A DNA stretch of 64,000 bases from Panopea generosa (Eukaryota; Mollusca; Bivalvia; Adapedonta; Hiatellidae), in NCBI GenBank assembly GCA_029582155.1, contig CM055901.1:20005597-20069596 (forward strand). Reading direction: 5' to 3'. Position 1 is the first letter of the stretch. Every line of letters begins with the position of its first letter. The notes under the pieces were generated by a model. That model had not been told where the DNA came from. It saw only the letters and a list, made by a program, of their open reading frames with translations, and did no database searches. The position numbers and the translations under genes are program-made. This document shows, in pieces, positions 53,270 through 64,000 of the stretch.

Positions 53270-56200
53270 CCACGGTCTCCATGTGTACAGTCTCCATATA
53301 CACCAGTGTACCACAGTCTCTAGGGGTATTAATAGTTTACACCATTGTACTAAGGTCTCTAGGGGTCTTGTAGTCTACACCACTGTACCAGTCTCTAGGG
53401 GTATTGTAGTCTACACCACTGTACTAAGGTCTCTAGGGGTCTTGTAATCTACACCACTGTACCACAGTCTCTAGGGGTATTGTAGTCTACATCACTGTAC
53501 TAAGGTCTCTAGGGGTCTTGTATTCTACATCATTGTACAATGGTCTCTGGAGGTGTATGGTCTTGTAGTCTACTCCACTGTACCATGGTCGCTGGAGGTG
53601 TATGGTCTTGTAGTCTACACTACTGTACCATGGTCTCTGGAGGTGTATGGTCTTGTAGTCTACACCACTGTTCCAAGGTCTCTGGAGATGCATGGTCTTG
53701 TTGTCTACACTACTGTACCACATTCTCTGGAGGTGTAAGGTCTTGTAGTCTACACTCCTTTTCCATGGTTTTGGAGGTGTATGGTCTTGTAGTATACACC
53801 ACTATACCATGGTCTCTGGAGGTGTATGGTCTTGTAGTCTACACCACTGTACCATGGTCTCTGGAGGTGTATGGTCTTGTAGTCTACACCACTGTTCCAC
53901 TGTCTCTGGAGGTGTATGGTCTTGTAGTCTACACCACTGTACCACTGTCTCTGGAGGTGTATGGTCTTGTAGTCTACACCACTGTACCACTGTCTCTGGA
54001 GGTGTATGGTCTTGTAGTCTACACCACTGTTTCACAGTCTCTGGTGGTGTATGGTCTTCTAGTCTATACAACTGTTCCACAGTCTCCGAAGGTGTATGGT
54101 CTTGTAGTCTACACCACTGTACCACTGTCTCTGGAGGTGTATGGTCTTGTAGTCTACACCACTGTACAATGGTCTCTGGAGGTGTATGGTCTTGTAGTCT
54201 ACACCACTGTACCACTGTCTCTGGAGGTGTATGGTCTTGTAGTCTACACCACTGTACCACTGTCTCTGGAGGTGTATGGTCTTGTAGTCTACACCACTGT
54301 ACCACTGTCTCTGGAGGTGTATGGTCTTGTAGTCTACACCACTGTTCCACTGTCTCTCGAGGTGTATGGTCTTGTAGTCAACACCACTGTACCATGGTCT
54401 CTGGAGGTGTATGGTTTTGTAGTCTACACCACTGTACCACAGTCTCTGGATGTGTATGGTCTTGTAGTCTACACCACTGTACCAGTCTCTGGAGGTGTGT
54501 GGTCTTGTAGTCTACACCACTGTACCATTGTCTCTGGAGGTGTATGGCCTTGTAGTCTACACCACTGTACCAGGGTCTCTGGAGGTGTATGGTCTTGTAG
54601 TCTACACCACTGTATCATGGTCTCTGGAGGTGTATGGTCTTGTAGTCTTCACCTCTGTACCATGGTCTCTGGAGGTGTATGGTCTTGTAGTCTTCACTAC
54701 TGTACCATGGTCTCTGTAGGTGTATGGATTTGTAGTCTACACTATTGTACCATGGTCTCTGGAGGTGTATGGTCTTGTAGTTTACACCACTGTACCATGG
54801 TTTTCTGGAGGTGTATGGTCTTGTAATCTACACTGCTGTTCCACAGTCTCTGGAGGTGTATGGTCTTGTAGTCCTTTCTACTGTACCACGGACTCTAGAG
54901 GTGTATGGTCTTGTAGTCTACACCAATGTACAACGGTCTCTGGAGGTGTATGGTCTTGTAGTCAACACTACTGTACCATGGTCTCTGGAGGTGAATGATC
55001 TTGTAGTCTACACCACTGTACCATGGTCTCTGGAGGTGTATGGTCTTGTAGTCTACACCACTGTTCCATGCTCTCTGGAGAGGTGTATTGTATTGTTGTC
55101 TACACCACTGTTCCACAGTCTCTGGAGTTGTATGGTCTTGTGGTGTTCACCACTGTTCCACAGTCTCTAGTGGTGTACAGTCTTGTAGTGCACACCACTG
55201 TTCCACAGTCTTGTAGTGTACACAACTGTTCCACAGTCTCCGGAGGTGTATGATCTTGTAGTATACACCACTGTACCACGGTCTCTGGAGGTGTATGGTC
55301 TTGTAGTCTACACCACGGTACCATGGTCTCTGGAAGTGTGTGGTCATGTAGTCTACAACACTGTTCCATGGTCTCTGGAGGTGTATGGTCATGTAGTCTA
55401 CAACACTGTTTCACGGTCTTTGGAGGTGTATGGTCTTGTAGTCTACAACACTGTTTCACGGTCTCTGGAGGTGTATGGTATTGTAGTCTACACTACTGTA
55501 CCATGGTCTCTGGAGGTGAATGATCTTGTAGTCTACACCACTGTACCATGGTCTCTGGAGGTGTATGGTCTTGTAGTCTACACCACTGTTCCATGCTCTC
55601 TGGAGGTGTATTGTATTGATGTCTACACCACTGTTCCACAGTCTCTGGAGTTGTATGGTCATGTAGTGCACACCACTGTTCCACAGTCTCCGGAGGTGTA
55701 TGATCTTGTAGTATACACCACTGTACCACGGTCTCTGGAGGTGTATGGTCTTGTAGTCTACACCACGGTACCATGGTCTCTGGAAGTGTGTGGTCATGTA
55801 GTCTACAACACTGTTCCATGGTCTCTGGAGGTGTATGGTCATGTAGTCTACAACAATGTTTCACGGTCTTTGGAGGTGTATGGTCTTGTAGTCTACACAA
55901 TTGTTCCATGGTTTCTGGAGGTGTATGGTCTTGTAGTCTACACTACTGTACCATGGTCTCTGTAGGTGTATAGTCTTGTAGTCTACACAATTGTTCCATG
56001 GTTTCTGGAGGTGTATGATCTTGTAGTTTACACCACTGTACCATGGTCTTTGTAGTCTACACCACTGTACCATGTTCTCTGGAGGTGTACAGTCTTGTAG
56101 TCTAAACCATTGTACCACAGTCTCTGGAGGTGTATGGTCTTGAAGTCTACACCACTGTTCCACGGTCTCTGGAGGTGTATGGTCTTGTAGTCTACACCAC

Positions 56201-56482
56201 TGTATCACGGTCTCTGGAGGTGTATGGTCTTGTAGTCTACAACACTGTACCACGGTCTCTGGAATGTATGGCCTTGTAGTCTACAACACTGTACCATGGT
56301 CTCTGGAGGTGTATGGTCTTGTAGTCTACACCACTGTACCAACAGTCTCTGGAGGTGTATGGTCTTGTAGTCTACACCACTGTACCACCGTCTCTGGAGG
56401 TGTATGGTCTTGTAGTCTACACTACTGTACCATGGTCTCTGGAGGTGTATGGTCTTGTAGTCTACACCACTGTACCAAATCT
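53270..56482 (+). repeat. 45-bp minisatellite downstream of the stop codon, about 70 copies
   Basis: Unit GGTCTCTGGAGGTGTATGGT, CTTGTAGTCTACACCACTGT and ACCAT. The first 250 bp are a diverged form (TCTCTAGGGGTATTGTAGTC). A block near 55040-55420 is repeated near 55535-55870. It starts 23 bp after the ERCC6L2-like stop, so it may be transcribed as 3' UTR. Forward and reverse open frames up to 428 codons come from the 15-codon period. Confidence 0.96.
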
Positions 56483-56845
56483 TGTATCAATTGAACAATA
56501 TTGGTGGTTGAAAATATTGTTTTTTCAAAATTCATTGAATACTTTTGTCTATATATTTATTATACAATGCAAAATTGTGGTTTACGTTTAAGAATTGTGT
56601 TTAGCAGCGGATGATATGAAATGATTTAATAACATTCCTATGCCTCGTATAACAGGTTTTAATACATTTTTCAACAGTATTTCTGTCAGTTGTAGCGATC
56701 AGCATACCTAATCATCATTCCTGGGATCAGCTAAGCAGTAAACCAGCAGATGTATGGTATGTTAACCAGTACTAGACACACAGTTCTCAACAGGTCTTCC
56801 TCACATATTTATAAGTGGGAGATTCATAGCCATAGAACAAAATTC
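56483..56845 (+). other. Spacer between arrays
   Basis: Unique AT-rich sequence; no AATAAA signal seen in it, no coding frame supported. Confidence 0.5.
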
Positions 56846-56847
56846 AT

Positions 56848-59800
56848 GGTCAGTCATCACAGACACTGTGGCTGTGTCTGACATCACAGAGAATGTGGCT
56901 GTGTCTGACATCACAGAGACTGTGGCTGTGTCTGACATCACAGAGACTGTGGCTGTGACTGACATCACAGAGACTGTGGCTGTGTCTGACATCACAGAGA
57001 CTGTGGCTGTGTCTGACATCACAGAGACTGTGGCTGTGTCTGACATCACAGAGACTGTGGCTGTGTCTGACATCACAGAGACTGTGGCTGTGTCTGACAT
57101 CACAGAGACTGTGGCTGTGTCTGACATCACAGAGACTGTGGCTGTGTCTGACATCACAGAGACTGTGGCTGTGTCTGACATCACATAGACTGTGGCTGTG
57201 TCTGTCATCACAGAGACTGTGGCTGTGTCTGACATCACAGAGACTGTGGCTGTGTCTGACATCACAGAGACTGTGGCTGTGTCTGACATCACAGAGACTG
57301 TGGCTGTGTCTGACATCACAGAAACTGGCCATGTCTGACATCACAGAGACTGTGGCTGTGTCCGTCATCACAGAGACTGTGGCTGTGTCTGACAGCACAG
57401 AGACTGTGGCCGTGTCTGTCATCACAGAAACTGGCCATGTCTGTCATCACAGAGACTGTGGCCATGTCTGACATCATAGAGAATGTGGCCATGTCCGTCA
57501 TCACAGAGACTGTGGCTGTGTCTGACATCACAGAGACTGTGGCTGTGTCAGTCATCACAGAGACTGTGGCTGTGTCTGACAGCACAGAGACTGTGGCCAT
57601 GTCTGTCATCACAGAAACTGGCCATGTCTGTCATCACAGAGACTGTGGCCATGTCTGACATCATAGAGAATGTGGCCATGTCCGTCATCACAGAGACTGT
57701 GGCTGTGTCCGACATCACAGAGACTGTGGCTGTGTCCGTCATCACAGAGACTGTGGCCATGTCTGTCATCACAGAGACTGTGGCCATGTCTGTCATCACA
57801 GAGACTGTGGCCATGTCCGTCATCACAGAGACTGTGGCCGTGTCTGACATCACAGAGACTGTGGCCGTGTCTGTCATCACAGAGACTGTGGCCATGTCTG
57901 TCATCACAGAGACTGTGGCTGTGTCCGTCATCACAGAGACTGTGGCTGTGTCTGACAGCACAGAAACTGTGGCAATGTCTGTCATCACAGAAACTGGCCA
58001 TGTCTGTCATCACAGAGACTGTGGCCATGTCTGACATCATAGAGAATGTGGCCATGTCCGTCATCACAGAGACTGTGGCTGTGTCTGACATCACAGAGAC
58101 TGTGGCTGTGTCAGTCATCACAGAGACTGTGGCTGTGTCTGACAGCACAGAGACTGTGGCCATGTCTGTCATCACAGAAACTGGCCATGTCTGTCATCAC
58201 AGAGACTGTGGCCATGTCTGACATCATAGAGAATGTGGCCATGTCCGTCATCACAGAGACTGTGGCCGTGTCTGACATCACAGAGACTGTGGCCATGTCT
58301 GTCATCACAGAGACTGTGGCCATGTCTGTCATCACAGAGACTGTGGCCATGTCTGTCATCACAGAGACTGTGGCCATGTCCGTCATCACAGAGACTGTGG
58401 CCGTGTCTGACATCACAGAGACTGTGGCCGTGTCTGTCATCACAGAGACTGTGGCCGTGTCTGTCATCACAGTGACTGTGGCTGTGTCCGTCATCACAGA
58501 GACTGTGGCTGTGTCTGACATCACAGAGACTGTGGCTGTGTCCGTCATCACAGAGACTGTGGCTGTGTCTGACATCACAGAGACTGTGGCTGTGTCTGAC
58601 ATCACAGAGACTGTGGCCATGTCTGTCATCACAGAAACAGGCCATGTCTGTCATCACAGAGAATGTGGCCATGACTGTCATCACAGAGACTGTGGCCATG
58701 TCTGTCATCACAGAAAAGTGGCCATGTCTGTCATCACAGAGAATATGGCCATGTCTTGTCATCACAGAGACTGTGGCCATGTCTGTCATCACAGAGAATG
58801 TGGCCATGTCTGTCATCACAGAAACTGTGGTCATGTCTGTCATCACAGAGACTGTGGCCATGTCTGTCATCACAGAGAATGTGGCCATGTCCGTCATCAC
58901 CGAGACTGTGGCCATGTCTGTCATCACAGAGACTGTGGCCATGTCTGTCATCACAGAGAATATGGCCATGTCTGTCATCACAGAGACTGTGGCCATGTCT
59001 GTCATCACAGAAACTGTGGCCATGTCTGTCATCACAGAGAATATGGCCATGTCTTTCATCACAGAGACTGTGGCCATGTCTGTCATCACAGAGAATGTTG
59101 CCATGTCTGTCATCACAGAGACTGTGGCTGTGTCCGTCATCACAGAGACTGGCCGTGTCTGTCATCACAGAGACTGTGGCTGTGTCCGTCATCACAGAGA
59201 CTGTGGCTATGTCCATCACAGAGACTGTGGCCATGTCCATCATCACAGAGACTGTGGCTATGATCGTCATCACAGAGACTGTGGCCGTGTCTGTCATCAC
59301 AGAGAATGTGGCTGTGACCGTCATCACAGAGAATGTGGCTATGTCCGTCATCACAGAGACTGTGGCCGTGTCCGTCATCACAGAGAATGTGGCCGTGTCT
59401 TGTCATCACAGAGACTGTGGCCGTGTCCGTCATCACAGAGACTGTGGCTATGTCCGTCATCACAGAGACTGTGGCCGTGTCCGTCATCACAGAGACTGTG
59501 GCCGTGTCTGTCATCACAGAGACTGTGGCCGTGTCTTTCATCACAGAGAATGTGGCCGTGTCTGTCATCACAGAGACTGTGGCCGTGTCTGTCATCACAG
59601 AGAATGTGGCCGTGTCTTTCATCACAGAGACTGTGGCCATGTCCGTCATCACAGAGAATGTGGCCGTGTCCGTCATCACAGAGACTGTGGCCGTGTCCGT
59701 CATCACAGAGACTGTGGCCGTGTCCGTCATCACAGAGACTGTGGCCGTGTCCGTCATCACAGAGAATGTGGCTGTGTCCGTCATCACAGAGACTGTGGCT

Positions 59801-60705
59801 GTGTCCGTCATCACAGAGACTGTGGCTGTGTCCGTCATCACAGAGACTGTGGCCGTGTCTGTCATCACAGAGAATGTGGCCGTGTATTGTCATCACAGAG
59901 ACTGTGGCCATGTCTGTCATCACAGAGACTGTGGCTATGTCCGTCATCACAGAGACTGTGACCGTGTCCGTCATCACAGAGACTGTGGCCGTGTCCGTGG
60001 TCACAGAGACTGCGGCCGTGGCTGTCGTCACAGAGACTGCGGCCATGTCTGTCGTCACAGAGACTGTGGCCCTGTCAGTCGTCACAGAGACTGTGGCTGT
60101 GTCCGTCGTCACAGAGATTGTGGCCGTGGCTGTCGTCACAATGTCTGCGGCCATGTCTTTCGTCACAGAGACTGCGGCCGTGGCTGTCATCACAGAGACT
60201 GCGGCCGTATCCATCGTCACAGAGACTGTGGCCGTGTCCATCATCACAGAGACTGTGGCCGTGTCCGTCGTCACAGAGACTGTGGCCGTGTCTGTCATCA
60301 CAGAGATTGTGGCCGTGTCCGTCGTCACAGAAACTTTGGCCGTGTCCGTCGTCACAGAGACTGTGGCCATGTCTGTCATCACAGAAACTGTGGCCGTGTC
60401 TGTCGTCACAGAGACCGTGGCCGTGTCTGTCATCACAGAGACTGTGGCCGTGTCCGTCATCACAGAGACTGTGGCCGTGTCCGTCGTCACAGAGACTGTG
60501 GCCGTGTCTGTCATCACAGAGATTGTGGCCGTGTCCGTCGTCACAGAAACTTTGGCCGTGTCCGTCGTCACAGAGACTGTGGCCATGTCTGTCGTCACAG
60601 AAACTGTGGCCGTGTCTGTCGTCACAGAGACCGTGGCCGTGTCTGTCATCACAGAGACTGTGGCCGTGTCCGTCGTCATAGAGACTGTGGCCGTGTTGGT
60701 GGAGA
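56848..60705 (+). repeat. 27-bp minisatellite, about 143 copies, graded variants
   Basis: Unit (GACATC/GTCATC/GTCGTC)ACAGAGACTGTGGC plus (TGTGTCT/CATGTCT/CGTGTCC). GACATC...TGTGTCT dominates at the 5' end, GTCATC...CATGTCT in the middle and GTCGTC...CGTGTCC at the 3' end. Near 57425, 57608, 57987 and 58176 the same GAAACTGGCCATG-marked block recurs at about 189-bp multiples. All frames are largely open because the unit has nine codons without stops. Confidence 0.97.
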
Positions 60706-61280
60706 TTCAACCTTGTACTCTCTGGACTGACAGTCAGATGTGTTACCAACAAGCTATCCTGGCCCAAAGTAATAGTGTATTCTTTATCATTCTAATAGTT
60801 CCCCCTGCTAGTTAACTATTTGCCCAGAGAAAGAATTTTCTAGCTGATTTCTTCCCCTCCAATACCTTTTAAATTTTAAGTGACAGACTAACTAATTCTC
60901 GTCCCTATATTTTTAATGGTAATCTAAAACTTAAATGGTTTAAACAATTGGTTAATTTATTTTTCAACTTTTATATTTGATATCTGCTTGCAATAAAATA
61001 GTTTATTTGTTTCAGATTTTATGATGGAAACATTACATATTTTTTATATATTTTGTCTTGTTAATGGTACAGCGAAATATTTGAATTGAATGAATTCACT
61101 ATATTGAATATTTTATTGACATTAATTTTTATATTTTTATATTTTTATAGCTAAATAAAAATTTAAAAAAAATGAATTTTTGTTTATATTTCTGTTTTTT
61201 TACCAAAGATTATTATCTAAGCAATTTAGTAAGTTGATATCCACTGTCTGTGTTCTGTATGTTCTTTTTCTGAAAATTTA
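60706..61280 (+). other. AT-rich spacer with AATAAA motifs
   Basis: Unique sequence. Canonical AATAAA occurs at 60992-60997 and 61154-61159. If the ERCC6L2-like transcript runs through both arrays it could end here, giving a 3' UTR of about 7.7 kb; this is inference only. Confidence 0.3.
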
Positions 61281-63062
61281 ATGTCAACTTAATGACTGAA
61301 TGTCTACTTGATGTGTGGTATGTATAGAATTCTAAATTGATGTTCTAGACCATACGTTTTGTATTAAATTTCCAGTTAATGTACATTTAAAGGGAATGCC
61401 CACTTGATGTATGCTATCTACTGAAAGTCCACTTGATGTATGTTATCTACTGAATGTCCACTTGATGTATGTTATCTACTGAGTGTCTACTTGATGTACT
61501 GAATGTTAACGTGATGTACTGAATGTCCACTTGATGTACATTTTGTACTGAATGTCCAGTTAATGTACATTTTGTACTGAATGTCCACTGAATGTATGGT
61601 ATTCACTGTATGTCAACTTGATGCTGAATATCCATTTCATAAGGTGTCTATTGAATTTCCACATGTATGTTATGAACTGAATGTCAACTTGATGTACAGT
61701 ATATACTAAATGTCCACTTGATGTACTGTATAAACTAATGTCCACTTGATGTAAGGAAAGTACTGCATGTCAACTTGATGTACAGTTTATACTGAATGAC
61801 CACTTGATATACTGTATATACAAATGTCCACTTGATGCAAGGCAAGTACTGAATGTCAACTTGATGTACTGTATGTACTGAATGACCACTTGATATACTG
61901 TATATACTAATGTCCACTTGATGTTAGGTATGTACTGAATGTCCATGTGATGTGTGGTATGTACTGAATGCCAACTTAATGTACTTATGTCCACTTGCTG
62001 TAAGGTTTGACTGAATGTCAACTTGGTGTGTGATATGTACTGAATGTCTACTTGATGTATAATATGTATTGAAGGTCCACTTGAACTATGGTAAGTACAG
62101 AATGTCTACTTGATGTATGGTAGGTACTGAATGTCCACTTGATGTATGATAAGTACTGAAAGGCCACTTTATGTACTGAATGTCTACTTGATGTATGGTA
62201 TGTACTGAATGTCTTCTTGATGTATGGTATGAACTGATTGTCTGTGTGATGTATGGTATGTACTGAATGCCAGCTTGATGTGTGGTATGTACTGAATGCC
62301 AGCTTGATGTATGGCATGTTCTGAATGTCCACTTGATGTATGGCATGAACTGAATGTCCACTTGATGTATGGCATGTACTGAATGTCCACTTGATGTATG
62401 TTATGTACTGAATGTTTACTTGATGTATGGTATGTACTGAATGTCCATGTGATATATGGTATGTACTGAATGTCCACTTGATGTATGGTATGTACTGAAT
62501 ATTAATGGGATGTATGGTATGTACTGAATGTCCACTTGAGGTACGGTAAGTACTGAATATCAATGGGATATATGGTATGTACTGAATGCCCACTTGATGT
62601 ATGGTATGAACTGAATGTCCACTTGATGTATGGTATGTACTGAATGTCCACTTAATGTATGGTATCTACTGAATATCACTGGGATGTATGGCATGTACTG
62701 AATGTCCACTTGATGTATGGTATGAACTGAATGTCCACTTAATGTATAGTTTGTACTGAATGTCCACTAGATCTTTATTATGTACTGAATGTCCACTTGA
62801 TGTATAGTATGTACTGAATGTCCACTTGATGTATGGTATGTACTGAATGTCCACTTAATGTATAGTTTGTACTGAATGTCCACTAGATCTATATTATGTA
62901 CTGAATGTCCTCTTGATCTATGGTATGTACTGAATATCAGTGGGATGTATGGTATGTACTGAATGCCCACTTGATGTATGGTATGTACTGAATATCCACT
63001 TAATGTATAGTTTGTACTGAATGTCCACTAGATCTATATTATGTACTGAATGTCCACTTTAT
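61280..63062 (+). repeat. 29-bp minisatellite, about 60 degenerate copies
   Basis: Unit TACTGAATGTCCACTTGATG plus TATGGTATG. The 5' part (to about 61700) is much more diverged than the 3' part; two blocks around 62560-62770 and 62820-63020 are near copies. Short minus-strand frames (HSVHTIHQVDIQY type) are by-products. Confidence 0.95.
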
Positions 63063-63174
63063 TTACTATCCACAAGGCTTATTACATTGGGGTAAAAGGC
63101 ATTTCAGTTGTGAAAATTGCATACACAAACAAGAATAACGTGGAGAAGAGGCCTAAGTAGGCCTAGAGCCATCA

Positions 63175-63775
63175 GTGGTAGTTGAGGAAGGGCAACTGTC
63201 CTGTTTACATTACCTATATTTGCAGTTGAGGAAGGGCAACTGTCCTGTTTACATTACTGATATTTGCAGTTGAGGAAGGGCAACTGTCCTGTTTACATTA
63301 CTTATATTTGCAGTTGAGGAAGGGCAACTGTCCTGTTTACATTACTTATATTTGCAGTTGAGGAAGGGCAACTGTCCTGTTTACATTACTGATATTTGCA
63401 CTTGAGGTAGGGCAACTGTCCTGTTTACATTACTTATATTTGCAGTTGAGGAAGGGTAACTGTCCTGTTTACATTACTGATATTTGTACTTGAGGTAGGG
63501 CAACTGTCCTGTTTACATTACTTATATTTGCAGTTGAGGAAGGGCAACTGTCCTGTTTACATAACTTATATTTGCAGTTGAGGAAGGGCAACTGTCCTGG
63601 AAGGGCAACTGTCCTGTTTACATAACTTATATTTGCAGTTGAAGAAGGGCAACTGTCCTGTTTACATAACTTATATTTGCAGTTGAGGAAGGGCAACTGT
63701 CCTGTTTACATTACTAATATTTGCAGTTGAGGAAGGGCAACTGTCCTGTTTACATTACTTATATTTGCAGTCACT
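63175..63775 (+). repeat. 44-bp minisatellite, about 14 copies
   Basis: Unit TTGCAGTTGAGGAAGGGCAA, CTGTCCTGTTTACATTACTT and ATAT. Every unit has an acceptor-like pyrimidine-rich tract ending TTTGCAG. One unit near 63590 has a local internal duplication of GGAAGGGCAACTGTCCTG. Confidence 0.95.
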
Positions 63776-63844
63776 TTAGAAACAATTTCACAATAGTGGA
63801 CAGAAAATAATTTCAGAAAGATGTTGCTTGAAATCCGTGAAACA

Positions 63845-64000
63845 AATACAGCCCTGTCAGGCAGTGGTGGTTAGAGTGTTGGCAGCTCACACTAGAGATG
63901 GGATGTCCTATCCCCAGCTGGATCCTTTGACACCTCAAAACAACACACAGCACTGGTTCTACCCAGGAACTGAACTCCTGACTGGCTCTTATAAGCTTAG
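63845..64000 (+). repeat. Possible SINE start, cut by window end
   Basis: GTGGTTAGAGTGTTGGCAGC resembles an A box, and GGTTCTACCCAGGAACTGAA follows. Truncated by the window edge. Confidence 0.35.

Noticed and set aside
53540-54826. 428-codon open frame in the 45-bp array, with overlapping frames on both strands
   Set aside because: Same by-product of a stop-free 15-codon unit; other frames are equally open.
58644-60815. 723-codon forward open frame and similar frames of 401-465 codons in the 27-bp array
   Set aside because: The unit has nine stop-free codons, so several frames on both strands are open together. There is no domain, no start context and no codon bias favouring one frame.

Overview
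This is eukaryotic, AT-rich, intron-rich DNA, most likely from a mollusc and probably a bivalve. That guess rests on the gene structure and on dispersed repeats of a type I associate with mollusc introns (CTCACCTGAG...CTCAGGTGAG-type elements, tRNA-derived SINEs, short inverted-repeat MITEs). No species can be named from the sequence alone.

The window is dominated by one plus-strand gene, an ERCC6L2-like SNF2-family DNA-dependent ATPase (DNA double-strand-break repair). I could place 25 coding exons between 210 and 53247. Every splice junction keeps the reading frame, giving 1604 residues that end at a TAA at 53245-53247. The first placed exon starts inside a codon, so the true N-terminus lies upstream of the window. 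All helicase-core blocks are present in order: Walker [31 protein letters not shown] and AYRIGQ. So are the ERCC6L2-type Cys-rich segment and the conserved C-terminal blocks.

The striking feature is the tandem-repeat content. By eye about 25 kb (roughly 39%) of the window is minisatellite. Five arrays lie exactly on exon-intron boundaries of this gene, and their unit contains the neighbouring exon edge with its splice site: a 97-bp unit after the Walker A exon, 29 bp after exon 7, 60 bp before exon 8, 66 bp after exon 10 and about 115 bp after exon 13. Together they place roughly 150 extra splice-site copies next to the true ones. In three of them each unit looks like a complete miniature exon with an acceptor-like and a donor-like motif.

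Intron 1 holds a disabled Tc1-like (DD34E) transposon, SINEs and a MITE. Other introns hold further SINEs, at least three MITE families and arrays that do not touch exons. Downstream of the stop codon, 53.3-63.8 kb is almost entirely four further arrays (45, 27, 29 and 44 bp). Their long open frames follow from stop-free repeat units and are not convincing genes. No second protein-coding gene, true tRNA or rRNA was supported.
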